A stretch of DNA of 40,441 nt from CAVPDE01 sp964580575 (GCA_964580575.1 CAZOLJ010000042.1:1-40441), one strand, 5' to 3'. Shown: positions 1 to 7,854, counted from the first letter of the stretch. A program made the numbers and translations. Notes: a model not told the origin generated them from the letters alone.

Positions 1-1125
1 CCCATTGCCGTGGCGAGGGTCGTCCGGCCGGAGCTCAGGGACCGGCCTGTGGCCGTAGCCCCCCCTCATTCCGAACGAGCCCTCCTTCTCTCCGTCTCCG
101 CCGAAGCCCGGCAGGAAGGCATCTTCAAAGGCATGCCCCTCGGCAAGGCCATGAAATTCTGTCCCGGCCTGACCGTTCTTCCTCCGGACCATGATCTCAC
201 GGCAAAGGCTTGCCAGGTCCTCGCCGGTGTGGTGGCTCGGTATACGCCCCTCTGGGAGACTTCCCATCCGGGTCACATCTATCTGGATGTAACAGGCACG
301 GATCGCCTCTGGGGAAAAGCCAAAGACGCGGCAAACCGTCTCAGACGGGAGATCAAGGAACAGGCCCGGCTTTCAGGAACCGCGGGAGTGGCAAGCAACA
401 AAATGGTCTCCAGCATTGCCTCCCGTGTCATCCAGCGAGAGGGTATTCTTGACGTGGACCACGGCCGCGAGCCCTCCTTCATGGCCCCTCTCAAGGTGAA
501 CGTCCTTCCCGGCATCGGTCCTGTGCGAAGGAGAATCCTTCTTGAAGAACTGAACATCACTCTGGTGCGCCAGATTGTGGCCCTCGACATGGGCAGCCTG
601 AAACTTGTTTTCGGCCAGCAGGCCTACGTGATTCACCAGAGGGCTCTCGGCATTGATCTCACACCCGTCTTTCCTCCCTCCACAGAGCCCACAGTCGCTG
701 AAGAAGTGAGCCTTCCCCAGGATGAGAACGATGACGGGAAATTGCTCGGGGTTCTCTACAGGCTGGTTGAAAAGTGTTCCTACCAGCTTCGAACCCGGAG
801 CCTGCTCCCTCGAAAAGCAGGAATCACTTTCCGATACACGGATCAGGAAGAGGTCACTTGCCATGTGCAAATTCCCAAACCCAGTTTCTGGGAGTTTGAT
901 CTGTACGGGCCTCTTGAAGCGGCGTTCCTCAAGGCCTGCCGGCGACGCGTGAGAGTGAGATTCATGAAAATATGGTTCAAGGAGTTTTCAGCGCCCAGCG
1001 CCCAGCTCTCTCTTTTCGCCTTTACCCCTCATGAGGAGAAGAAGAAAGCCCAGGTCATCGGCGCGCTGGACCGCATCCGGGAGAAACACGGCGAAGCCTT
1101 CATCCAGTACGGCAGAACCGCATGA
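1..1125 (+). CDS. Y-family DNA polymerase-like protein (ImuB/DinB type), 5' end outside window
   Basis: The reading frame is open from base 1. The residues before the first possible GTG (base 10) continue the family N-terminus that leads into RPVAV, so the true start lies upstream and this entry is partial. The fold is that of Y-family translesion polymerases: palm/finger region, a helix-hairpin-helix stretch around LPGIGPVRR, and a little-finger domain. The usual catalytic SxDE segment just before the LDVTG motif is replaced by SHPGHIY. This resembles ImuB, a non-catalytic Y-family adaptor, more than active DinB. Near the C-terminus QLSLF matches the beta-clamp binding pentapeptide. It lies 152 bp upstream of a DnaE2 polymerase, the usual ImuB-DnaE2 mutasome pairing, which is normally SOS-controlled; the LexA site would be outside the window. 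An active DinB variant is the alternative. Confidence 0.85.
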   Translation, partial: PIAVARVVRPELRDRPVAVAPPHSERALLLSVSAEARQEGIFKGMPLGKAMKFCPGLTVLPPDHDLTAKACQVLAGVVARYTPLWETSHPGHIYLDVTGTDRLWGKAKDAANRLRREIKEQARLSGTAGVASNKMVSSIASRVIQREGILDVDHGREPSFMAPLKVNVLPGIGPVRRRILLEELNITLVRQIVALDMGSLKLVFGQQAYVIHQRALGIDLTPVFPPSTEPTVAEEVSLPQDENDDGKLLGVLYRLVEKCSYQLRTRSLLPRKAGITFRYTDQEEVTCHVQIPKPSFWEFDLYGPLEAAFLKACRRRVRVRFMKIWFKEFSAPSAQLSLFAFTPHEEKKKAQVIGALDRIREKHGEAFIQYGRTA

Positions 1126-1173
1126 AGAAGGTTCAAGGTCCAGGGTTCAAGGTACATGGGAAGGCATACGATA

Positions 1174-1256
1174 CAAGGTGCAAGGTACAAGGGCAAAAAC
1201 ATGAGAACAATTACAAAAGAAAAATCTTTTCCGTGCACCTTGAACCTTGCACCTTG
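1174..1256. repeat. Inverted repeat between the two polymerase genes
   Basis: Two arms of about 19 bp built from the unit CAAGGT (1174-1192) and its complement ACCTTG (1238-1256) face each other across an AT-rich loop of about 45 bp. Further degenerate copies of AAGGTTCAAGG lie at 1127-1155. The architecture is that of a REP/MITE-like intergenic repeat. It could form a stem in the transcript linking the polymerase genes. Confidence 0.75.
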
Positions 1257-1277
1257 TGCCTTTTACCGTAGCGAAGT

Positions 1278-4200
1278 ATGAGCGTCTTTGTTCATCTCAA
1301 CGTCCACTCCCACTACTCCCCAGGATGGGGCATGGCCACCCTTGAAGAGCTCTGCCAATCCGCCGCTGAGCAGGGAATGGACCGCCTCGCCCTCACCGAC
1401 ACCAACGGCCTCTACGGTCTGATCTCCTTCGTCGAAGCCGCCAAGGAACAAGGGCTTCGCCCCATTGTGGGAAGCGAGATTCTCACGGATGACCACCGGG
1501 CTGTGCTCCTTGTCCGAAATCACGACGGCTATGCCAACCTCTGCCGCATCATCTCAGCCCGTCAGTGTCAACAGGACTTTGACCTCATCAAGTCTTTAAA
1601 GGAGATGCGCCATGGCCTCATCATCCTCTCGGATGACTTCACGCTTCTGAAAGCCCTCAGGAAAGACAGCATGGAAGCCCTCTTTGTGGAAATGTCGCCG
1701 GGCTACAACATGGCCGCCTGCTATGCTTTCTCACGCCAGAGCGAGATCCCGCCTCTTGCAACCAACCGGGTTTATCTCCTCCACAGGGACCAATTCGCGC
1801 TTCACCGGGTTCTTCGCGCCGTTGCCCTGAACACCAAGCTCTCCCGACTCAAGTACGGGGACACCTGCCGGGAACACAATCTCCTGAACTCCCCCCGGTC
1901 CATGATAGACCAGTTTCCCCATGCTCCCGGAGCGATCCGCAACGCCGTCGCAGTTTCCGAACAATGCCTTACCGACTGGGATTTCAGCCGCATCATCTTT
2001 CCCTGTTTCAACGAGATGACCGACAAAGAAGCGTATGACACCCTGTACCAGGCCACCCTGGAAGGGTGCCGATGGCGCTACGGCGAGATCACCAAGGAGA
2101 TATCGGGTCGCATCGAGCACGAAATGAACATCATCCGGGAGAAAAACTTCGCCCACTACTTCCTCATCGTCGCGGACATCACCCGGAAGGCGGGCCGATC
2201 CTGCGGCAGGGGAAGTGCGGCAGCCTCCATCGTCTCCTATGCTCTCGGGATCACCCACGTGGATCCCATCAAGCACCGCCTCTTCTTTGAGCGGTTCCTG
2301 AATCCCGGACGGCTTGATCCTCCGGACATCGATGTGGACTTTGCGTGGGACGAACGGGAACAGATCGTGGACTATGTGTTTGCGCGGTATGGGAACCGAA
2401 GGGCTGCCATGGTGGCCAATCATAACACCTACGGCGCCAGGTCCAGCCTCCGGGAGGTGGCCAAGGTCTTCGGTCTCACCGATGCAGAGATCATCCGGGT
2501 AACCGGCAAAATCGGTTACGGCTGGCACCTGAAGCGCGTCTGGAAGGATCTGGCCAACCATCCCAAGATGAGAGGCGTCGAGTTCAAGAAACCCTGGGAC
2601 GAGATACTGAGCGCCGCTGTTCAGCTCGAGGACCATCTCAATCACCTCTCGGTCCACTGCGGAGGAATGGTCATTGTGCCTGACGAGATCCGCCGCTACT
2701 GCCCGGTGGAAATTTCCGCAAGCGGTCTGCAGGTGCTTCAGTGGGATAAGGATGCAGTGGAGGAGGCAGGGCTTGTCAAAATCGACCTGCTGGGGAACCG
2801 CAGCCTTGCGGTCATCCGGGATGCCCTTGCCCTGGTGGAGAAGAATTACGGCCGCAAGATCGATTATGCAAGCTGGGATCCGACGGATGATCCGGAGGCG
2901 GTGAGAATTTTTTATGACGGAAACACTTTCGGCGTCTTTTATTTTGAAAGCCCTGCCACGAGGCAGACGCTCAAGAAGGTGAGCTCGGGCTTTGCCTTTG
3001 AGGAGTACTCCCGTCTCGATCACTTCCTTCTCAACGTGATCGTGACGTCCATCATCCGGCCGGCATCGAACCAGAGCATCCGAGAGTGGGTCGCCAGGCT
3101 GCACGGGGAACCCTGGGAACCTCCTCATCCTCTTTTGCGCCCTGTGCTGGAAGAAACCCTTGGGGTCATGGTTTTTCAGGAGCAGCTCAGCCAGTCCGCC
3201 ATGGCTATGGCCGGGTTTGACGCGGCAGAGGCCGACACCCTCCGCAAAGTGGTGAGCAAGAAGCACAGGGAGAAAAAGCTTCGCGATTTTTATTCCCGCT
3301 TTGTGAAAGGGGCAAGCGAACGAGGGGTGAGCGAGGAAAAGATCGAAGAGGTGTGGCAGATGATGATGGGCTTTGAAGGCTACAGCTTCTGCAAGCCCCA
3401 TTCGGCCAGTTACACTCTGGTAGCCTACAAGTCCGCTTATCTCAGGGCCCACTATCCTGCCGAATTCATGGCAGCGGTCATCTCCAACGGCGGAGGCTAC
3501 TACTCCACCTTCGGCTACCTCTCGGAAGCGCGGCGCATGGGGCTCAGGGTCCTGCCCCCGGACATCAATGAAAGCGAGATCAAGTATACGGGGAGGGACA
3601 AAGACATCCGGGTGGGCCTCATGCAGCTCAAGGAGCTTTCAAAGGAGGGAGTGGAGTTCATTGTCCGTGAACGATCCAAACACGGGCACTTTACAAGCCT
3701 CGACCATTGTCTCCTTCGAACCTCCGGCCACATCCACCTCCAGGATATTCGGGTTCTCATCAAGGCAGGCTGCTTTGATTCCATCGCCCATGGGGGAACC
3801 CGACCTGCTCTTCTTTGGAAGGCCCTCCGCTTCTTCGACACCCCCGCGTCGCATTCCTCTCTCGACCTCTTTGAATCCCCCCTGCCCCCCTTTACTAAAT
3901 CCCTCCTTCCTCCCCCCTTTACCAAAGGGGGGATACCAAAAATCACTCCCCCCTTTCATAAAGGGGGGGCGAGGGGGATTTGTCCTGCTCCCTATTTGCC
4001 CTCTCTTATGCTCAAGCACGAACTCGACACCCTTGGTTTCTATCTTTCCATCCACCCCCTGGACCGTTACAAAGCTGTCTTAAAGGGATTGCATTACGTG
4101 AAGGCCTGCGACCTTCATCTCCACATAGGCGAGCACATCACCACCATCGGATGGTTGGTCACGGGCAAGACGGTTCAAACCAAGGACGGCGATCCCATGA

Positions 4201-4451
4201 AGTTCGTCTCCTTCGAGGACACCACCGGCATCTACGAGACGGTCTTCTTCCCGAAAGTCTATCACCGGTTCTGCCACATTCTGAACGAGATGCGGCCCTA
4301 TCTTCTGAAGGGAAAAGTGGAACAGGATTTCACGGCTATCACCCTGACCGTAGAATGGATCGACTTCCTGGACAAGCAAACCCAAAGAAATCGGCTACAC
4401 GGCCCTCGTAATCCTCCGGCCCTCAGCATCCTGTGCCAGGTTTTCCCTTGA
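1278..4451 (+). CDS. dnaE2: Error-prone DNA polymerase DnaE2 (alpha-subunit type)
   Basis: 1057 residues, a normal DnaE2 length. An N-terminal PHP domain begins HLNVHSHYS. The C-family polymerase core carries PPDIDVDF, with the catalytic aspartates, near residue 350, and a third acidic site in KIDLLG near residue 505. A helix-hairpin-helix region and a C-terminal OB-fold (from about residue 952, IGEHITTIGWLVTGK) follow. DnaE2 extends mismatched or lesion-containing primers with ImuB in SOS mutagenesis, and the upstream gene fits that partner. Two oddities: residues about 866-901 are encoded by a palindromic repeat inserted in frame, and the last dozen residues (PPALSILCQVFP) are encoded by a repeat block that recurs at 5679. 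Its TGA stop lies inside the -35 box of the next promoter. The ATG follows weakly purine-rich sequence. Confidence 0.93.
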   Translation: MSVFVHLNVHSHYSPGWGMATLEELCQSAAEQGMDRLALTDTNGLYGLISFVEAAKEQGLRPIVGSEILTDDHRAVLLVRNHDGYANLCRIISARQCQQDFDLIKSLKEMRHGLIILSDDFTLLKALRKDSMEALFVEMSPGYNMAACYAFSRQSEIPPLATNRVYLLHRDQFALHRVLRAVALNTKLSRLKYGDTCREHNLLNSPRSMIDQFPHAPGAIRNAVAVSEQCLTDWDFSRIIFPCFNEMTDKEAYDTLYQATLEGCRWRYGEITKEISGRIEHEMNIIREKNFAHYFLIVADITRKAGRSCGRGSAAASIVSYALGITHVDPIKHRLFFERFLNPGRLDPPDIDVDFAWDEREQIVDYVFARYGNRRAAMVANHNTYGARSSLREVAKVFGLTDAEIIRVTGKIGYGWHLKRVWKDLANHPKMRGVEFKKPWDEILSAAVQLEDHLNHLSVHCGGMVIVPDEIRRYCPVEISASGLQVLQWDKDAVEEAGLVKIDLLGNRSLAVIRDALALVEKNYGRKIDYASWDPTDDPEAVRIFYDGNTFGVFYFESPATRQTLKKVSSGFAFEEYSRLDHFLLNVIVTSIIRPASNQSIREWVARLHGEPWEPPHPLLRPVLEETLGVMVFQEQLSQSAMAMAGFDAAEADTLRKVVSKKHREKKLRDFYSRFVKGASERGVSEEKIEEVWQMMMGFEGYSFCKPHSASYTLVAYKSAYLRAHYPAEFMAAVISNGGGYYSTFGYLSEARRMGLRVLPPDINESEIKYTGRDKDIRVGLMQLKELSKEGVEFIVRERSKHGHFTSLDHCLLRTSGHIHLQDIRVLIKAGCFDSIAHGGTRPALLWKALRFFDTPASHSSLDLFESPLPPFTKSLLPPPFTKGGIPKITPPFHKGGARGICPAPYLPSLMLKHELDTLGFYLSIHPLDRYKAVLKGLHYVKACDLHLHIGEHITTIGWLVTGKTVQTKDGDPMKFVSFEDTTGIYETVFFPKVYHRFCHILNEMRPYLLKGKVEQDFTAITLTVEWIDFLDKQTQRNRLHGPRNPPALSILCQVFP
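3874..3980. repeat. Palindromic repeat inserted in frame within dnaE2
   Basis: Outer arms at 3874-3894 (AATCCCCCC...CCCCCCTTTA) and 3958-3980 (TAAAGGGGGG...GGGGGATT) enclose two inner hairpins, CCCCCCTTT/AAAGGGGGG at 3912-3932 and CCCCCCTTT/AAGGGGGG at 3948-3969. The element has no stop in the dnaE2 frame and encodes a proline/glycine-rich stretch containing PPFTKGG-type units. Bacterial palindromic elements with this CCCCCTTT/AAAGGGGG signature normally sit between genes. Confidence 0.85.
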
Positions 4452-4527
4452 CACACAACGACGGCTTCCCTTATACTCCGCCCCATCTGAAGCGAGTTCT
4501 TATCACCTACTCCGCCCCATCTGAAGC
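4414..4527. repeat. Promoter-bearing repeat block, copy 1, with internal 34-bp direct repeat
   Basis: From CTCCGGCCCTCA at 4414 to about 4505 the sequence matches 5679-5774 almost base for base, apart from the spacer of the promoter it contains. The block covers the 3' end of dnaE2 plus a sigma70 promoter. Within it the unit ACTCCGCCCCATCTGAAGC occurs at 4475-4493 and again at 4509-4527, a direct repeat with a 34-bp period. This looks like a small duplicated or mobile segment that supplies a promoter. Confidence 0.75.
4448..4477 (+). promoter_or_regulatory. Sigma70-type promoter upstream of lipoprotein gene
   Basis: TTGACA (4448-4453), an 18-bp spacer and TATACT (4472-4477). The -35 overlaps the dnaE2 stop codon. 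The likely start site is about 65 bp before the lipoprotein ATG. The -35 with its following CACAA is identical in the promoters at 5713 and 22587. Confidence 0.7.
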
Positions 4528-4551
4528 AATTTCTTATTCCCGAGAAGACAC

Positions 4552-5331
4552 ATGCGCTTTCTTCGTGCGGCATTGATGGTAATGATGGCGGGTGCGCTGG
4601 GATGCGCGAGCGCTCCGGTTTCCCTGAAGCTCCCGCAGGGGTCGCGGATCGGCGTCCTGAACGTGCTGGAACCTGAGATCACGAACATCCACATCGGGTC
4701 GCTGCGCTTCGACGGGTTCACGAACTCCATCGACCTCGGCTGGGACATTCCCGGCTTCATCGGCCGGCAAATCGAGGCCGACCTGAGATCCCAGGGCAGC
4801 TATACGCTTATCCCACTTGCTGCCGATGCCGCGGCCGACTGGAAGCAGGCGATGGCGCGCGCCATCCTACGATCGGTCAACTGGCGGATGGCCGGTGAGC
4901 TTCGCGATTTCATCGAGGCCGCCGCCGCCGCGAAGCAGCTGGATGCAGTCATCACGGTCAGCAGTTTCAATTCCAACGAGCGGCCTCACGAGGGCTGCTT
5001 TTCGATCGGCGATACGGAGGTGGTCACCCGCGGCTATGGGCTTTTCACCTGGCAGCGGTTGCTCTCCCGCCTTTCCGAGCGGATGCCGTTCGGGCAGAAC
5101 ATAGCATCGCCTTTCGCCAACATCATCGTGGCGGTATTCCAGGCCAAGCCGGCGGCCCTGGCGGGATTCGGAGAATCTCCCTGCAGCAACGTGACTCTGC
5201 AGGGCTTTCCTTGGGAAGGCGATATCCGGCGCCTCAGCCCGGAGGTAGCCGAGCAGCTGAAACCCTTGGTCGAAGCGTTGGGCGCCGATGCGGCGCGCAC
5301 GGCTCTCCGGAATGCAGGGCTGCTGCCCTGA
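4552..5331 (+). CDS. Predicted lipoprotein, function unknown
   Basis: 259 residues. The N-terminus is a short charged start, a hydrophobic run and the lipobox GALGC, so the mature protein should begin at Cys18 and be anchored to a membrane. I do not recognise the mature domain. It has a beta-rich N-terminal half (GSRIGVLNVLEPEITNIHIGS) and an alanine-rich helical middle, and its overall look resembles envelope lipoproteins of unknown role. The start is supported by GAGAAG four bases before the ATG and by the promoter at 4448. The gene appears intact, unlike the decayed sequences that follow. Its GC content is somewhat higher than that of the dnaE2 region. Confidence 0.75.
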   Translation: MRFLRAALMVMMAGALGCASAPVSLKLPQGSRIGVLNVLEPEITNIHIGSLRFDGFTNSIDLGWDIPGFIGRQIEADLRSQGSYTLIPLAADAAADWKQAMARAILRSVNWRMAGELRDFIEAAAAAKQLDAVITVSSFNSNERPHEGCFSIGDTEVVTRGYGLFTWQRLLSRLSERMPFGQNIASPFANIIVAVFQAKPAALAGFGESPCSNVTLQGFPWEGDIRRLSPEVAEQLKPLVEALGADAARTALRNAGLLP

Positions 5332-5561
5332 ACGGCGAGCGTAGAAGCCGGCGGCACACATTCTTACCAAAGGGGAGTGGTCCAGCGGGGCCGCGATTTG
5401 AAAATCGCCAAAGGTGGGAATCACCCGTTCAGTCCCGCCTGGTGGGTTAAGCCGCGGCAGTAGATCCTTCAGACTCAGCACTGTCTCGGTGCAGGCCGGA
5501 CTGATTTAAGTATTGTCGTAAACCAGTCAAGACCAATTTACGATATATAAAAAATTGGTTT
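5332..5561. other. Gap with no recognisable gene
   Basis: The first part is GC-rich and includes a tRNA-like but non-foldable stretch (about 5372-5450). The second part (about 5500-5560) is AT-rich. I see no convincing coding sequence or terminator. Confidence 0.5.
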
Positions 5562-5590
5562 TTGACGAAGCTGCCCGGACCGGTTAGTCT
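5562..5590 (+). promoter_or_regulatory. Sigma70-type promoter of ATPase remnant
   Basis: TTGACG (5562-5567), a 17-bp spacer and TAGTCT (5585-5590). Only seven bases separate the -10 box from the ATG at 5598. Transcription would therefore begin on or next to the start codon, which suggests a leaderless transcript. Confidence 0.5.
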
Positions 5591-5597
5591 CTTCAAC

Positions 5598-5674
5598 ATG
5601 AAGCGGATCTATGAAGCCGCGCTCGAAAAGCACCTCAGCGGACTGTGCCAGCCCGGAACGCCCTCGCACACGTG
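5598..5674 (+). pseudogene. N-terminal remnant, probably of a DUF4143-type AAA ATPase
   Basis: The short frame begins MKRIYEAALEKHLS and stops after 25 codons at the junction with the repeat block at 5679. Many DUF4143-family ATPases begin with MKRIY followed by a similar helix and then a Walker A motif, which is missing here. I infer a gene start whose remainder was replaced by the duplicated dnaE2/promoter block. A C-terminal piece of the same family occurs at 12250-12772. The identification rests on about 14 residues. Confidence 0.35.
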
Positions 5675-5678
5675 AATT

Positions 5679-5774
5679 CTCCGGCCCTCAACATCCTGTG
5701 CCAGGTTTTCCCTTGACACACAAGGCCAAATCCCCTTATACCCCCACCCATCTGAAGCAAGTTCTTATCACCTC
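5679..5774. repeat. Promoter-bearing repeat block, copy 2
   Basis: Second copy of the segment at 4414-4505. It carries the same stretch encoding the dnaE2 C-terminus (ALNILCQVFP here), the same TTGACACACAA, and the same CATCTGAAGC...GTTCTTATCACCT tail. It joins directly to the ATPase remnant on its left side. Confidence 0.75.
5713..5742 (+). promoter_or_regulatory. Sigma70-type promoter within repeat copy 2
   Basis: TTGACA (5713-5718), an 18-bp spacer and TATACC (5737-5742). It is the duplicated version of the 4448 promoter and now faces the radical SAM pseudogene 245 bp downstream. Confidence 0.55.
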
Positions 5775-5987
5775 CCCTCACCCACAATACTTGGCAATTC
5801 CAATAACTCGCCTTTCCGCTTTCTAGAGTTTGCCCTTTTGATGCGTTTGCCATGACCGCTAAAGGACATTGCTTACCGTATCCTTTTGGAAAACAGGTGT
5901 AATGTATCATATCGTCTTGCGGATTTGTTTTGCGTGATTCAAATAGTAATGAATCTGCAGTAAGAGAACACTTTGGAGAAAACGGCA

Positions 5988-6663
5988 ATGTCGACAACGA
6001 AGGAAGTTGCGCCGATGCGTCTCGGCAACCATCTCCGTCAGGGCTACCCCTCAAATTTGATTCTTGATATCCATTCCTACTGCAATGCCTCCTGCAAGAC
6101 TTGCCCCTATCCTCACGCTTCGAAAGAACTGCCGATGGGCTTCATGGACGAGGAGCTCTTCAGGAAGATTGTCGATGAGTTTTCCTTTATTCACAGACCT
6201 GCCTGACCAGGGGACATGTGATATTCTGCAATATGGGAGAGCTCTTTATCGATCTCCGCATTTTTGAGAAGATCTCCTATGTGCTCGCCGCCTGGCTCGA
6301 ATTGGTGGTTCAGACCAACGCGTTGCTTCCTACCCCCGAGCGCGTCGATGCCTTGATCGCCACCGGTTTTGACGGCTACATTTACATCAGTTGCCACGGG
6401 ATTGCCCCCGCCGTTTACCGGGGGGTGATGGGACTGGATATCGCCAAGGTGCTTCCTAACGTAGAGTATCGGGTGCAGCACTATCCCCCGCGAGCGCATA
6501 CAGATCCGTGCTATCGCCTACGAGTGGCCTTTCGGCGAGGTGTTGAAGGTAAGACGCCATTGGAAAGAGCGCAACATTCCTGTTAAGATTTTCCTGCCGA
6601 ACTCACGCGCAGGTTTGGTGCCCAACTGCGCGTCAATGCCTTCCTTCGGGATTCAGTGCTGAG
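5988..6663 (+). pseudogene. Radical SAM protein, frameshifted
   Basis: The ATG at 5988 follows a GGAG. The first 73 residues contain the radical SAM cluster motif CNASCKTC (CX3CX2C) and end at a premature stop near 6206. Homology-like sequence resumes in a second frame (CNMGELFIDLRIFEKI to VLPNVEYR, about 6230-6480). It then shifts to a third frame (IRAIAYEWPFGEVLKVRRHW to FLPNSRAGLVPN, about 6495-6640) before a TGA at 6661-6663. At least two frameshifts separate parts of one protein, so no functional enzyme is expected. An intact version would bind a 4Fe-4S cluster and S-adenosylmethionine, with an SPASM-like C-terminus probably lost. Confidence 0.85.
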
Positions 6664-6734
6664 GGAGCCCCGACCGGATTTGGTTTCGAAAACACGCCAC
6701 CGGATTGGCGAATCGAAGCGCTGAACGAGATGCG
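6633..6734. repeat. Duplicated 102-bp segment, copy 1
   Basis: The segment runs from TCAATGCCTTCC through CTGAGGGAG and CACCGGATTG to GCTGAACGAGATGCG. It recurs with roughly 80% identity at 8005-8106. It covers the tail of the radical SAM pseudogene and the first bases of a dnaE2 C-terminal fragment, so a junction between two dead genes has been copied. Confidence 0.7.
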
Positions 6735-6909
6735 ACCCTACCTCCTGAAAGGAAAAGGGGAACAGGATTTCACCGCCGTCACCCTGACCGTCCACTGGAT
6801 CGAGTTCCTGGACAGATACAAAGGGAGCAAACTGGCTCCGAAAAAGAGACTTCTTGGGACCTCACCCCTTTTAGCATTGAAGAAACCTGGCATTTCTCCT
6901 AGAATTTAA
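6721..6909 (+). pseudogene. Fragment of a dnaE2-like gene (C-terminal OB region)
   Basis: The frame from CTG at 6721 reads LNEMRPYLLKGKGEQDF, then TAVTLTVHWIEFLD. This matches the end of the dnaE2 gene at 4285-4370 with a few substitutions. It continues about 25 codons past the similarity to a stop at 6907-6909. There is no start codon and no polymerase core, so it is a relic. It differs from the resident dnaE2 at several positions, so it may derive from another dnaE2 allele or species. Confidence 0.8.
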
Positions 6910-6924
6910 GGCAACGTGTTGGAA
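6864..6924. repeat. Promoter-containing 60-bp repeat, copy 1
   Basis: It matches 9344-9405 over about 60 bp, including TTGAAGAAACC, ATTTCTCCTAGAATT and GGCAACG. Both copies carry an apparent promoter. Confidence 0.65.
6877..6905 (+). promoter_or_regulatory. Promoter upstream of the nucleotidyltransferase module
   Basis: TTGAAG (6877-6882), a 17-bp spacer and TAGAAT (6900-6905). It lies 110 bp upstream of the ATG at 7017. The same elements with the same spacing recur at 9358-9386, in front of another intact gene. Confidence 0.55.
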
Positions 6925-7016
6925 CGGCTTCGCCCTCAGAGGATGAAAATCCGGCATTGATTTTCCTCTGGCAACGGACGAGGAGCTCCGTTCAAAGAAG
7001 GGAAGGAAAGCTTGCC

Positions 7017-7364
7017 ATGTGGTCGGACCACAAAAGAATCGAGGAGAGAAGTCTTCAGCTTCACCAGGAGATTGCTCGCCGCTTACAGAAAGATCCTCAG
7101 CTTCTCCAAATAGCGAAAAGGAACCTCCTCCGGTGGATAGCGCGAGACGGTGAACTCCCTGTTTGGCGAGAGTGGGGCGAGATCCTCAATGGCCCGCTAA
7201 GTCGGGTTCTGAACGTATTGCTTTCGCCGGATGAAAACGCAACACGATTAAGGCAGTCCAGTCCGTTCTGCGGCATTCTGAGCCCGAAAGAAAGGTGGAA
7301 GATCTATGAATCGTTTACAATTGGAGCATATTATTCGAGCAGCCGGGAGCATCGCCGACGATAG
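7017..7364 (+). CDS. Small protein paired with a DUF6036-like nucleotidyltransferase (possible antitoxin)
   Basis: 115 residues from the ATG at 7017, chosen because GAAGGAAAG lies just upstream. It is charged and helical, beginning MWSDHKRIEERSLQLHQEIA. It contains ARDGELPVWREWGEIL and ends in a region rich in SPKERWKIYE. I recognise the general look of a small conserved protein that precedes DUF6036 nucleotidyltransferases, which suggests an antitoxin or accessory role. No catalytic motif is visible. It overlaps the next gene by 59 bp in a different frame. The last 15 or so residues may be a frameshifted extension, because they fall entirely in that overlap. Confidence 0.65.
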   Translation: MWSDHKRIEERSLQLHQEIARRLQKDPQLLQIAKRNLLRWIARDGELPVWREWGEILNGPLSRVLNVLLSPDENATRLRQSSPFCGILSPKERWKIYESFTIGAYYSSSREHRRR

Positions 7365-7854
7365 CGAAATCATCATCCTTGGCAGCGCTTCGATTTTCGC
7401 TCAATTCCCAGACCTGCCCGACCTTTTTCTTCTCTCTGTTGAAGCTGACGTCTTCCCAAAGAACAAGCCTCAACTGACAGATATCATTGATGGAAGCATT
7501 GGGGAACTTTCACCCTTCCATGATGCTTTTGGCTACTATGCTCACGGGGTCAGCAAAGAGACTGCACGCAATCTTCCGGCAGGATGGGAAACACGACTGA
7601 TCCCCATCAAGAGTCAGAATACGGGTGGGGTCACCGGTTGGTGCCTGGACGTGCATGACTTGATCGCGGGGAAATATGTCTCCGCCAGAGACAAGGACCT
7701 TGAATTTGCCCGAATGGCGATCAAGCAAGGATTGGTCACGGAACAGGTTTTGCGTGAGCGGGTCGAGAGGCTTGATACAGAGGCCTTTCAAAAAGGGATT
7801 ATCTTGCAACGCTTGGCCGGTGATTTCAAAGTATCCCAGGGCACATCATCTTGA
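7306..7854 (+). CDS. DUF6036-like nucleotidyltransferase
   Basis: 182 residues. The N-terminal part has a nucleotidyltransferase-like GS motif (ILGSASIFAQF, near residue 26) followed by SVEADVFP, where the acidic residue fits the metal-binding position. Later landmarks are IDGSIGEL, FGYYAHGV, GWCLDVHDLIAGK and DKDLEFAR, a helical segment typical of this family. Proteins of this type pair with a small upstream partner in toxin-antitoxin-like or defence units related to AbiEii, but I cannot show toxicity from sequence. AGGTGGAAG precedes the ATG. It is one of the few apparently intact genes in a decayed zone, which would suit a selfish or addictive element. Confidence 0.75.
   Translation: MNRLQLEHIIRAAGSIADDSEIIILGSASIFAQFPDLPDLFLLSVEADVFPKNKPQLTDIIDGSIGELSPFHDAFGYYAHGVSKETARNLPAGWETRLIPIKSQNTGGVTGWCLDVHDLIAGKYVSARDKDLEFARMAIKQGLVTEQVLRERVERLDTEAFQKGIILQRLAGDFKVSQGTSS

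Noticed and set aside
1731..3452. 573-codon open frame on the minus strand
   Set aside because: It lies entirely within dnaE2 on the other strand, has no recognisable domain, and is explained by the codon bias of the real gene.
5372..5450. tRNA-like stretch with GATTTGAAAATC and a variable-arm-like GGTGGGAATCACC
   Set aside because: The anticodon stem gives a six-base loop, and neither the acceptor nor the T stem pairs properly. It may be a degraded tRNA or coincidence.
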